Of a DNA stretch of 64,000 nt, positions 28,132-35,904 are shown in pieces. The DNA comes from Endobacterium cereale (lineage in GTDB: Bacteria; Pseudomonadota; Alphaproteobacteria; Rhizobiales; Rhizobiaceae), in NCBI RefSeq assembly GCF_009617585.1, contig NZ_WIXI01000047.1, positions 62,001 to 126,000 of the forward strand, given 5' to 3'. Made by a program: the position numbers and the translations under genes. The notes under the pieces were generated by a model that saw only the letters and a program-made list of their open reading frames with translations, searched no databases and was not told the origin of the DNA. Numbering within the stretch: the first letter of the stretch is position 1; each line of letters begins with the position of its first letter.

Positions 28132-28939
28132 CGGCAAAACCTTTACGCGTCTTTTGGAACCATGCGAAGCCGATCCAGGCAATGCAAATCCCTACAATCC
28201 AATAGATGGTCACAAGCTGGAAGTCCGGGGCTGCGCCCCAATAAAGGACGGCGCGCACCTGTTCAATCACACCTGTCAGCGGATTGAAGTAGAGCAAGTG
28301 GCGATAGCCTTCCGGGATCGCGGTTACAGGAAAAAAGATCGGACTGAGAAACAGCAAGACGCTCGTCAATACCGAGGTGATTTGGGAAACATCCCGCAAA
28401 AACACTCCCAAGGACGCCAGCGCCCAACTCAGCCCCATGACGAACATGAGAAAGGGAATAACGATCAAAGGCAGGTAAAAGACCGTCGCATGCGGCATGC
28501 CGATAAGCAGAACATAGGCGGCCAGCCATACGCCCAGACTGATAGCGGCGTGATACAGCGCGGACAGAAGCACGACGAACGGCAGGATTTCCAAGGGAAA
28601 CACCACCTTCTTCACATAGTTTGGATTGCCCAGCACCAGTCCCGGTGCACGGTTGAAACATTCCGCGAAAAGATTGAATACGAGAAGGCCGGCGAACAGC
28701 ACCAGAGCGAACTCGACCTTTGAATCATTGGCCGCATTCCAGCGCGCCTTGAACACCTCGCTGAAAACGAAGGTATAGACTGCCAACATGAACAGCGGGT
28801 TGAAAAACGACCAAAGAAGCCCCAGCAAAGAACCACGATAACGGCCGAGAACTTCCCGTTTTGCCGACACATAAATCAACTCTTTATGGCGCCAGAGGCC
28901 GGCAATCATTTCGACCGGAGTCGCTGGATATGTACGCAT
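28121..28939 (-). CDS. wzm: Polysaccharide ABC transporter permease (Wzm)
   Basis: 272 residues with about six hydrophobic spans. ABC-2 type features: ELIYVSAKREVLGRYRGSLLG, LLWSFFNPLFMLAVYTFVF and a terminal FNPLTGVIEQVRAVLYWG, all typical of Wzm/KpsM-like permeases. Forms the inner-membrane channel with Wzt for exporting lipid-linked polysaccharide. Start at ATG 28939 or GTG 28966 is undecided. First gene of the wzm-wzt-sulfotransferase unit, with 160-190 bases to the upstream operon. Confidence 0.93.
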   Translation of the reverse strand: MRTYPATPVEMIAGLWRHKELIYVSAKREVLGRYRGSLLGLLWSFFNPLFMLAVYTFVFSEVFKARWNAANDSKVEFALVLFAGLLVFNLFAECFNRAPGLVLGNPNYVKKVVFPLEILPFVVLLSALYHAAISLGVWLAAYVLLIGMPHATVFYLPLIVIPFLMFVMGLSWALASLGVFLRDVSQITSVLTSVLLFLSPIFFPVTAIPEGYRHLLYFNPLTGVIEQVRAVLYWGAAPDFQLVTIYWIVGICIAWIGFAWFQKTRKGFADVL

Positions 28940-29128
28940 GCGCGGGGACTCTTTCGACAGAAGCACTATCGGGTTTCTTGACCCAGTGTGCTAACTGCCG
29001 AGCCCGCAAGATGCAAGCACGAGGAGATTTATTCCACGACTCCGGCTACGCTCCCGCCTACGCGTTCGATGGCCCGCAAGGCAAATACGCCCAGCAAAGC
29101 CACTTTATCCACCCTACAAATTTCATGT

Positions 29129-31174
29129 CTATTGAACGACAGCAATGGCCGACCAAGCGCCCCAATCTTGACCTTGATCTTCAAAGGTCGCCGTAAAAGT
29201 TTCAGGAAGAAGCGGATTGGAGAAATCCAGCATCACCCACTCGGTCGATATCGGCAGCCGCAACTTCCCTGCACCATTGAGCGAGATTGTCTGCCCAAAA
29301 TTGTTTGGGCCTGTACGCAACAAAACCCTGTCACCACGTTTAAGATTTATATCGACAGCGCCCACATCCTTATCAGACAGAGAACCAGTGCCGAGGACAA
29401 TCAATCCGTCAAACCGCGACTGTGCGAAATCAGCGCCGGACCAGCCGTCACGTCGTACTATCGCCGAGGCGCTCGCGGTTACTTCGGCAGCCTCGAACTT
29501 GCTCAATGTTTCGAAGCTAGCTATCGGCACGTCTATGGTCATGGCACAGCCTGTTGCCAAGTCTTGCGCGACAATGGATTGCCCTTGCGTTCCGAACGTC
29601 ACATAGCCTTTCACCTTGGCAGGCCCAACGCCACTTCGTTGATCGAGCAGGAGCCGACCTACTTCGATACCGCTGGAGTTGCGCAGCGACAAACCACGAA
29701 CGTCAGCGTTTGCCTGAGCACCGGAATATGAGCCAAGAATGGAGATATAGGATGCTCCAGCGACCTGCCGAACTTCGTCAACAACGACTTGGCAACTTAT
29801 GCCGCTACGAAGGGCAAAGACTCCGTCATCAACAAGCTGCCTGCTGCCAAATACCGATAGCTTCTCCGTGGCAGGGACACGGGCAACATCCAGCGCCCAC
29901 TGCCGGCTCGGAAATACATAGTCGATCTGTTTGTCGGCGATGCCGAGTTTCAGTGCCAGTGCAGCAACCCACCACTCGAACTGAAGATCCGCTTTCGACC
30001 GCATTGCCTGAAGCTGAAACGGTACAAGGCAGAGCGTCACAGCCGTAAGAGCGATCAGAATTCCTACACGGCCCACACGGAGCCATCGAACGACCAACGG
30101 CGTAAGAAGAACGAACAACGCCGCCCATGCCATTACGGCCGGCGTCGTATATCGACTGGATACCGCTTGCTCAATTCCAGTCATCGACCGGCCGCCGGCC
30201 GTTGCAAAGGCAGTCAAACTCAAATAGCCGAGAAATGCGAGAAGGGCGAGTTCTGCTGCACACTCGCTTGGTCGACGGACGTGAAGAAAGAGCAACATCA
30301 AAGTAGAGAAACTACAAAATACCCCAGCCAAAGCTGCAGCCCAAAAACCACCTAGCGCATAATAAAAGGGGCTACCGAGATAAACCAAATAAAATTTTAG
30401 AACCGACATGGGATGATTAATCACCGTATCGATTGTGGAGTATTCTGAAGGTGGAGATTTATAGTCACTAAAATATAAAAATGCGAAAATTGCAAATATG
30501 AAAGCAAGGCATGCAATCCTTCGCCAAGGGTATCTCACGAGGATTGCGTAGGCGATGACAACGGGTAGTGTCGCAACACCATTAGCCATTGTTCCGAACG
30601 ACAACACGCCAAAAACGAGAGCCCCAATGAAATAGGAATATTTATTATCGGAATTTTTGGATTTGAATAAAAAGTACAATGCAACCAACGGCAATAGCTG
30701 CGCCATGATGAACTGACTTTGAAAGCCCCATGTCAAATTGTTTTCCTGCGACCAGAACATCAGCCAGCAGGACGCAATCACGGCGACAAAAAGATATCCT
30801 TTCGGGAGGATCGCCCGCCCGAACAGCATGTACATCACGGCCGACATGCCAACCAGCAAATAGTTGACGACGATCAGCATCGCTCCTGAACCGTGCAGAA
30901 AATGGATATCGAGCCAAAACAATATGCGTGTTAATATAATTCTATGTTCGTTGTGCTGCATCCACCAAACGGAGAACTCTCCAGATTGCAGTCGCGTGTA
31001 AAAACCCAGATAACCGTTCCACATATCCCAAAAAGGTACAGGGGAGTATCCTCTCATGCCACCAATGATTGCTGTTACAGCAAAGAAAAAGAACAACGAC
31101 GCGACGACGAACGCGACCAGTGCGCTTATGCCACGAGCGTGTTTATTTATCCCCACGTTATCGAAACCGTTCAT
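29129..31174 (-). CDS. Large polytopic membrane protein, GT-C-like glycosyltransferase with C-terminal beta domain
   Basis: 681 residues. The first 400 residues contain about ten hydrophobic spans. The first periplasmic loop holds acidic/aromatic residues (SPVPFWDMWNGYLGFYTRL) and an HNEHRIILTRILFW segment, as expected for a polyprenyl-phosphosugar-using GT-C enzyme. The last 250 residues lack membrane spans and look beta-rich, perhaps carbohydrate-binding. It is 5 bases after gtrA and closes the pentofuranose-type operon. I infer periplasmic transfer of the lipid-linked sugar to the exported glycan. Base composition is more AT-rich than in neighbouring genes, suggesting separate acquisition. 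Confidence 0.7.
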   Translation of the reverse strand: MNGFDNVGINKHARGISALVAFVVASLFFFFAVTAIIGGMRGYSPVPFWDMWNGYLGFYTRLQSGEFSVWWMQHNEHRIILTRILFWLDIHFLHGSGAMLIVVNYLLVGMSAVMYMLFGRAILPKGYLFVAVIASCWLMFWSQENNLTWGFQSQFIMAQLLPLVALYFLFKSKNSDNKYSYFIGALVFGVLSFGTMANGVATLPVVIAYAILVRYPWRRIACLAFIFAIFAFLYFSDYKSPPSEYSTIDTVINHPMSVLKFYLVYLGSPFYYALGGFWAAALAGVFCSFSTLMLLFLHVRRPSECAAELALLAFLGYLSLTAFATAGGRSMTGIEQAVSSRYTTPAVMAWAALFVLLTPLVVRWLRVGRVGILIALTAVTLCLVPFQLQAMRSKADLQFEWWVAALALKLGIADKQIDYVFPSRQWALDVARVPATEKLSVFGSRQLVDDGVFALRSGISCQVVVDEVRQVAGASYISILGSYSGAQANADVRGLSLRNSSGIEVGRLLLDQRSGVGPAKVKGYVTFGTQGQSIVAQDLATGCAMTIDVPIASFETLSKFEAAEVTASASAIVRRDGWSGADFAQSRFDGLIVLGTGSLSDKDVGAVDINLKRGDRVLLRTGPNNFGQTISLNGAGKLRLPISTEWVMLDFSNPLLPETFTATFEDQGQDWGAWSAIAVVQ

Positions 31175-31179
31175 ATTTA

Positions 31180-31596
31180 TTACTTCTTTGAAAACGTGAA
31201 ATACTTATGCATGAAGTAACTCGTCGCTATCGGACTGAGCACGCCAACGACATGGCCGACAATCTCCGCATGGGTCACCAAACCAATCGCCGGTAGCAGA
31301 TAGTGGGCAAGGCCCATGCTCACCAGCCATACCTGCACAAAAGCTACCGCGTTCACCATCGTAAAGCGGATATATTCCTGATGAACACGCTGTCCCGACT
31401 CTTCGAAGACCATAAGCTTCATCAGCACATAGGCCGTTGTCATGCCGAACAGATAGGCGATCGCCACTGCGACAGAATAGGGCATGACCTGCGACAGGGC
31501 GATGCGCGACAGGATGTTGACGCCAGCTGCTATGCCGCCGGAAATAGCGAAACGGATAAACGGCTTCGACAGCCAGTGGTCCAGCAGTGCCTTCAT
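31180..31596 (-). CDS. GtrA-family membrane protein (lipid-linked sugar flippase-like)
   Basis: 138 residues with four hydrophobic helices. Family marks are FIRFAISGGIAAGVNILSRI near the N-terminus and the closing ATSYFMHKYFTFSKK. GtrA proteins are thought to move polyprenyl-phospho-sugars across the membrane. The mycobacterial relative Rv3789 lies next to dprE1 and dprE2 and was proposed for decaprenyl-phospho-arabinose. The same association occurs here. It overlaps the upstream oxidoreductase gene by ATGA. Confidence 0.87.
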   Translation of the reverse strand: MKALLDHWLSKPFIRFAISGGIAAGVNILSRIALSQVMPYSVAVAIAYLFGMTTAYVLMKLMVFEESGQRVHQEYIRFTMVNAVAFVQVWLVSMGLAHYLLPAIGLVTHAEIVGHVVGVLSPIATSYFMHKYFTFSKK

Positions 31597-32876
31597 GCCA
31601 CGACAGTTTCCGCCATCATGCGCCCATAGCGTACACTCTCAGCAATGCCGCGATCCTCGGGATAATAGTAGCAGGTATCGGCGATCTGCAGACCTTCGAT
31701 GGGCGTCTGTATCGGCGGCAGCATCTCGAGGAAATCCGGTTCGCAAACCGGCTGTGCATATTTCAGGCGGCCGACCTTGGCGTCGATCAGGTCGCTCTCC
31801 GTGATCTGCGGATTGACCTTGCGGATATAACCGAATGCCTCGTCAATGAACTGCTGGTCGCTCCACTGCCATTTCGGCTTGGTCACCGGCATGTAATACG
31901 GCACATAGACGACCGTATCATCGATCGGGCGCAGGTTGGAAAATTCGATCACGCCGGGGATCTCGATCTGATCGTCGACGATGTTGATCCAGAAATGCTT
32001 GCTGATCGACTTCTTCAGGCGGAAGATCAGGCAGACCACGCCGATGTTCTTGATCGCATCATACTGCGCCTTCGATGCCTCCGGCAGATCCGGCACCATT
32101 GTAGAAATCAGCGGCGTCGGAACGGTGGAGATCACAGCGTCGGCGGCAAAGAAACGGCCGCCGGCAGTGACGCCAGTCACCTTGCCATTTTCCGTCTCGA
32201 CTTTTTCGACCGAAGTCGCCAGATGCATGCGGCCGCCCTTGGCGCTGTAGGCAGAGACCAGGGCATCGACCAGCGTCTGGCTGCCGCCCTCGATATATCC
32301 CAGTTCCTCCTGGAGGATCGAGCGGCGTGAATTGCCAATCCGGCGCACGCGCGTGGCGATCCACGAGGCCGACACGTCATTGGCCAGCTCGTAGAACTTC
32401 AGCTCCATCAGCCGCTTCCACAGCGTGTTGTAGACTTCTCTGCCAGAGCCGCCTTCCAGCCACTGGCGGGCCGTCTTGTGCTCGATCGAGGCAAAACTTT
32501 TTGCTTTGGTGGTCAAAAACATCTGCAGGCCGGTGCGAATCTTGGCGATCAGGCTCAGGTGCGGGAACCGCAGCAGCGAGAACGGATCGCCCCACGGATG
32601 GATCCTGCCCTTCATGAAATAGCCCATGGAGGTCGGCCGCCAGCGCATCTTGTCGCCCAACCCCAGTTCGCGCATGAGTGAAAAGGTCGGATCGTCGGAC
32701 TTGCAGACGAAATGATAAAACCGCTCGATCGACAGACCGCCGAAATCGAAATGCGCGGCCATGCCGCCGGGCACGCTGTCAACCTCGATCAGGTCGACGT
32801 CATGTCCAAGGTCGGCTGCGCGATGCGCTGCTGCCAGACCCATGGCGCCAGCGCCGATGACCACAACACGGCTCAT
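31593..32876 (-). CDS. NAD(P)/FAD-dependent amine-oxidase-like oxidoreductase
   Basis: 427 residues. The dinucleotide fold VVVIGAGAMGLAAAHRAADL is at residues 4-23, followed by the acidic strand end and GGMAAHFDFGG, as in protoporphyrinogen-oxidase/phytoene-desaturase-like flavoproteins. The C-terminal FAD segment reads IEGLQIADTCYYYPEDRGIAESVRYGR. TAGGAGAAG precedes the ATG. It is co-operonic with the DprE-like genes and gtrA. Related genes accompany polysaccharide clusters, but the substrate is unknown; a sugar-ring or polyprenyl oxidation is possible. Confidence 0.82.
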   Translation of the reverse strand: MSRVVVIGAGAMGLAAAHRAADLGHDVDLIEVDSVPGGMAAHFDFGGLSIERFYHFVCKSDDPTFSLMRELGLGDKMRWRPTSMGYFMKGRIHPWGDPFSLLRFPHLSLIAKIRTGLQMFLTTKAKSFASIEHKTARQWLEGGSGREVYNTLWKRLMELKFYELANDVSASWIATRVRRIGNSRRSILQEELGYIEGGSQTLVDALVSAYSAKGGRMHLATSVEKVETENGKVTGVTAGGRFFAADAVISTVPTPLISTMVPDLPEASKAQYDAIKNIGVVCLIFRLKKSISKHFWINIVDDQIEIPGVIEFSNLRPIDDTVVYVPYYMPVTKPKWQWSDQQFIDEAFGYIRKVNPQITESDLIDAKVGRLKYAQPVCEPDFLEMLPPIQTPIEGLQIADTCYYYPEDRGIAESVRYGRMMAETVVA

Positions 32877-32885
32877 GTTCTTCTC

Positions 32886-33818
32886 CTAAAAGTCCAGTAC
32901 GATCTTGCTATAGCGCGGATCGAGATAACTTTCCGCAATGGCGTCCTTCAACGGCGTCGCCTGCACGTTGAAGATGGCCGGCCAGTCGATCACGGCAAAC
33001 GTTTCCGGGATCACCAGCGCTTCGAGCTGGCTGGTGGTGAAGGGCGGTTTGGCGGACACCTTGCCGTAAATGAATAGCAGCCACCAGAACAGCTGGTAGG
33101 GGATATGGACGATGCGGGCCTTCGGCTTCACCGTGTCGTGGATCAGCCGGATGACGTCGCCGTAATAGGTCTGCTCCAGCCCGGAAATGTCGTAGGTGCC
33201 GGTCTGCTTGCTGTTGAGCGACGAAATGATGATGCTGGCGAAATCACCGACATAGAGCGGCTGGCGGATGAATTTTCCGTCGCCGGGGATCGGGAAGACC
33301 GGCACGCGGTCCATGAAACGGCGCAGCCAGCCGAGATGCTTGCGGTCGAACCAGCCGAACATCAGCGTCGGCCGCAGCACGACATGAGGAATGTCGGTGA
33401 CGGTGTCGATGAAGCGTTCCTGCGTGGATTTCGAGCGCGTGTAGAAATCGTCGGCCTTGGAATTGACCACCGAAGACGAGATATGCACGAAATAGGGCGT
33501 GCCGTGGCGGCGCATCGCCGCGACGATTTTTTCCGTGGCAATGACGTTGTTGTCTGTGAATTCCTGCTCGATCAGACCGCCGATCTGCGCCTGGTTGAGC
33601 AGCACCGTATCGGCGCCTTCAAAGGCATCCATCCACGGTCCTTCGACGGCGAGATCGGCCTCAATCACCTCGATTTCCGGATGCAGGCGGCGCAGCAGCG
33701 CCGTGTTGCTCGGATGTTTGTCGATGCCGACGATCTTAAGGCCGGGCTGGGTCTTCAGACGGGCGATGACGTTCTGGCCGACAAGACCTGCGGCGCCGGT
33801 GATGACGATCTTCTGCAT
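32886..33818 (-). CDS. NAD(P)-dependent epimerase/dehydratase-like SDR
   Basis: 310 residues. An extended SDR with the NAD(P) motif ITGAAGLVGQNVIARL (residues 5-20), HISSSVVNS in the strand that carries the catalytic Ser and YTRSKSTQERF supplying YxxxK. The substrate half ends LEALVIPETFAVIDW, with a possible membrane-associated helix (FWWLLFIYGK). It overlaps the DprE2-like gene by one base (TGATG). Likely modifies a sugar nucleotide or the lipid-linked sugar. I cannot assign the reaction. Confidence 0.8.
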   Translation of the reverse strand: MQKIVITGAAGLVGQNVIARLKTQPGLKIVGIDKHPSNTALLRRLHPEIEVIEADLAVEGPWMDAFEGADTVLLNQAQIGGLIEQEFTDNNVIATEKIVAAMRRHGTPYFVHISSSVVNSKADDFYTRSKSTQERFIDTVTDIPHVVLRPTLMFGWFDRKHLGWLRRFMDRVPVFPIPGDGKFIRQPLYVGDFASIIISSLNSKQTGTYDISGLEQTYYGDVIRLIHDTVKPKARIVHIPYQLFWWLLFIYGKVSAKPPFTTSQLEALVIPETFAVIDWPAIFNVQATPLKDAIAESYLDPRYSKIVLDF

Positions 33819-34570
33819 CAGATTTCCATCCGGTTGAAAATGGCCGCCGGAAGGTTACGGATGATCAGCATGATATAGCGCCAGAAACCCGGCGCATAAG
33901 CAATCGCGGCGCCGCGATAGGCGCGTGCATGGGCAATTTCGGCAATCTGCTCGGGCTTGGCCCAGAGCGCGCCCTTGCGATTCATGCCATCGGTCATCGG
34001 CGTGACGGTCGGGCCGGGCTTGATCAGCACGGCGCGCGGACCCTTGTTGGCAAAGCGGTGGGCAATCCCTTCGACCAGCGCTTCGAGACCGGCCTTGGCG
34101 GCGCCATAGATGAAGTTGGCGCGGCGGCCGCGGTCGCCGGCGACCGAGCCGATGACGACGAGGCTACCGCGGCCCTGGGCTTCCAGCACGTTGGCCGCCA
34201 CCAGCGACCATGCGGCGGCGGAATTGAAATTGACACGCAGGATTTCCTCTGCGGCGACGAGGTCGCGCTCGGCGGCACCCTGGTCCCCGAGAATGCCATA
34301 GGCGAGCAGGACATGATCGACACCGCCGAGCTGCTGCACGAAACCGGCAAACTGCTGCGGCGCGTCGGTGGCGGCGGCCAGATCGCTGAAGGCGACGGTG
34401 GCATTTTCAGCGCCACGTGCCTTCAGATCCACAGCCATCTGCGACAGCCGGACCTCGTCACGGCCGACGAGAAGGATCGAAGCGCCTTCCTTGGCATAGA
34501 GCCTTGCCGTGCAGGCGGCGATCGCGGAGGTCGCCCCTAAAATGATGACGCGCAATGTTTTGTCCTTCAT
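33818..34570 (-). CDS. DprE2-like short-chain reductase (polyprenyl-phospho-2-keto-pentofuranose reductase)
   Basis: 250 residues. Classical SDR: ILGATSAIAACTARLYAKEG for cofactor binding, VVIGSVAGDRGRRANFIYGA with catalytic Ser, then YGAAKAGLEAL (YxxxK). The C-terminal KPGPTVTPMTDGMNRKGALWA and hydrophobic tail match DprE2, which reduces decaprenyl-phospho-2-keto-D-erythro-pentofuranose to the arabinose form. Overlap by ATGA with the DprE1-like gene supports the pairing seen in mycobacteria (Rv3790-Rv3791). Function here is inferred from family and context. Confidence 0.87.
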   Translation of the reverse strand: MKDKTLRVIILGATSAIAACTARLYAKEGASILLVGRDEVRLSQMAVDLKARGAENATVAFSDLAAATDAPQQFAGFVQQLGGVDHVLLAYGILGDQGAAERDLVAAEEILRVNFNSAAAWSLVAANVLEAQGRGSLVVIGSVAGDRGRRANFIYGAAKAGLEALVEGIAHRFANKGPRAVLIKPGPTVTPMTDGMNRKGALWAKPEQIAEIAHARAYRGAAIAYAPGFWRYIMLIIRNLPAAIFNRMEI

Positions 34571-35904
34571 CGTTGCGAGACGCGCTGCCAGAAATGCGAG
34601 CTGAACCCGTGATCCACGTGTCGAGCGAATTCCTGCCAGGCGGGATAACCCTGTTGAAACATCTCGGCCGACATGCGGCCGTCTTTTGCTGGATAAAGGC
34701 GGCCGCCGGCTTCCAGCACGATGGCGTCGAGCCGGCGCATCAGCCGTAGCGTGTCATCGCCGTGATTGGGAAAATCGAGCGCGAGCGTCGTGCCTTCTCT
34801 GGGGAAGGACAGCATGCCGGGCGATGTCACCGCACCAAATGTTTTCAGAACCGCAAGAAAAGACCCCTGCCCGCTGACAGAGATCGCGCGCAGCATGTCC
34901 CTGGTGGCCTCCACCTGTACCGATGGCGGCACGACGGACTGATACTGATACATGCCGCCGCGGCCATAGAGGCGGTTCCAGCGACCGATCGAATCGAGCG
35001 GATAGAAGAATGGATGCAGACCGATTCGGGCCGGACCCGCGGTGCGCTTGCCGTTCCAGTAATACAGCGCGTTAAATGCATTGATCGAATAGCGGTTCAT
35101 TGCCAAGCCAGGCAGGTTCATCGGCATGGTGAATCTAGTATTGCCCAGATCCGGCAGGCGCGAGCCGGCCTTCGCGTGGTTACCACGCGAAAATATCCCG
35201 CGCCCCAGGGCGTCGCCCTTGGCCAGGCAATCGATCCACGAGACCGTGTAATCGAAATACTCTTCGCTTTCCTTCGCCAGAGCGAAGAAGGAATCGACGT
35301 TTTCAAAGGGAATGTTTTCCGCGTCGATCATCGCACTTTCGACGGTGATCAGCTCAAGCTCGACCCAGGTGATCAGGCCGGTGAGGCCAAGACCGCCGAT
35401 GGTGGCGGCAAACAGTTCGGGGTTTTCGCTGGTCGACAGTTCCAGTTCCTCGCCATTGGAGCGCAACAGCCCCAGGCGGCGGATCCAGCGGCCGATCGGA
35501 CCGTTCACATGATGGTTCTTGCCGTGCACGTCGTTGCCGACCGCGCCGCCAAGCGTCACGTAACGTGTGCCGGGCGTCACCGGCAGGAAAAAGCCCTGCC
35601 GCACAATCACTTTCAGAAGCGTGTCGAAGGAAATGCCAGCTTCCGCCCGCAACAGCCGTTTTTCCGGATCAAAGGCGATGATCCTGTCGACACCGGCCAT
35701 GTCGATCATGCCGCCAGCCGGATTGAGGCCGCTGTCGCCATAAGAGCGCCGCAGACCTGCGCCAAGCAGAGACAGGCCCTGCTGGCGGCCATTCAGGATG
35801 GCGCTTTTCAGCTGGTCACGCCAGATGGGCCTTGCGACCGCGTGACTTTCCTTGAGCACGTTGCCCCAGGAACGGAAATCGTCTTGGCTGTCGAAATTCG
35901 TCAT
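34567..35904 (-). CDS. DprE1-like FAD-dependent polyprenyl-phospho-ribose 2'-oxidase
   Basis: 445 residues. A vanillyl-alcohol-oxidase-type flavoprotein. The FAD domain shows GAGLRRSYGDSGLNPAGG, PVTPGTRYVTLGGAVGNDVH and GKNHHVNG. The C-terminal segment GGRLYPAKDGRMSAEMFQQ carries the Lys equivalent to mycobacterial Lys418. In DprE1 of M. tuberculosis the benzothiazinone-reactive Cys387 precedes VDFP; here the equivalent position appears to be Ala (TLALDFP). It would oxidise the 2'-OH of polyprenyl-phospho-ribose, first step of epimerisation. Coupled by ATGA on both sides. Confidence 0.88.
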   Translation of the reverse strand: MTNFDSQDDFRSWGNVLKESHAVARPIWRDQLKSAILNGRQQGLSLLGAGLRRSYGDSGLNPAGGMIDMAGVDRIIAFDPEKRLLRAEAGISFDTLLKVIVRQGFFLPVTPGTRYVTLGGAVGNDVHGKNHHVNGPIGRWIRRLGLLRSNGEELELSTSENPELFAATIGGLGLTGLITWVELELITVESAMIDAENIPFENVDSFFALAKESEEYFDYTVSWIDCLAKGDALGRGIFSRGNHAKAGSRLPDLGNTRFTMPMNLPGLAMNRYSINAFNALYYWNGKRTAGPARIGLHPFFYPLDSIGRWNRLYGRGGMYQYQSVVPPSVQVEATRDMLRAISVSGQGSFLAVLKTFGAVTSPGMLSFPREGTTLALDFPNHGDDTLRLMRRLDAIVLEAGGRLYPAKDGRMSAEMFQQGYPAWQEFARHVDHGFSSHFWQRVSQR

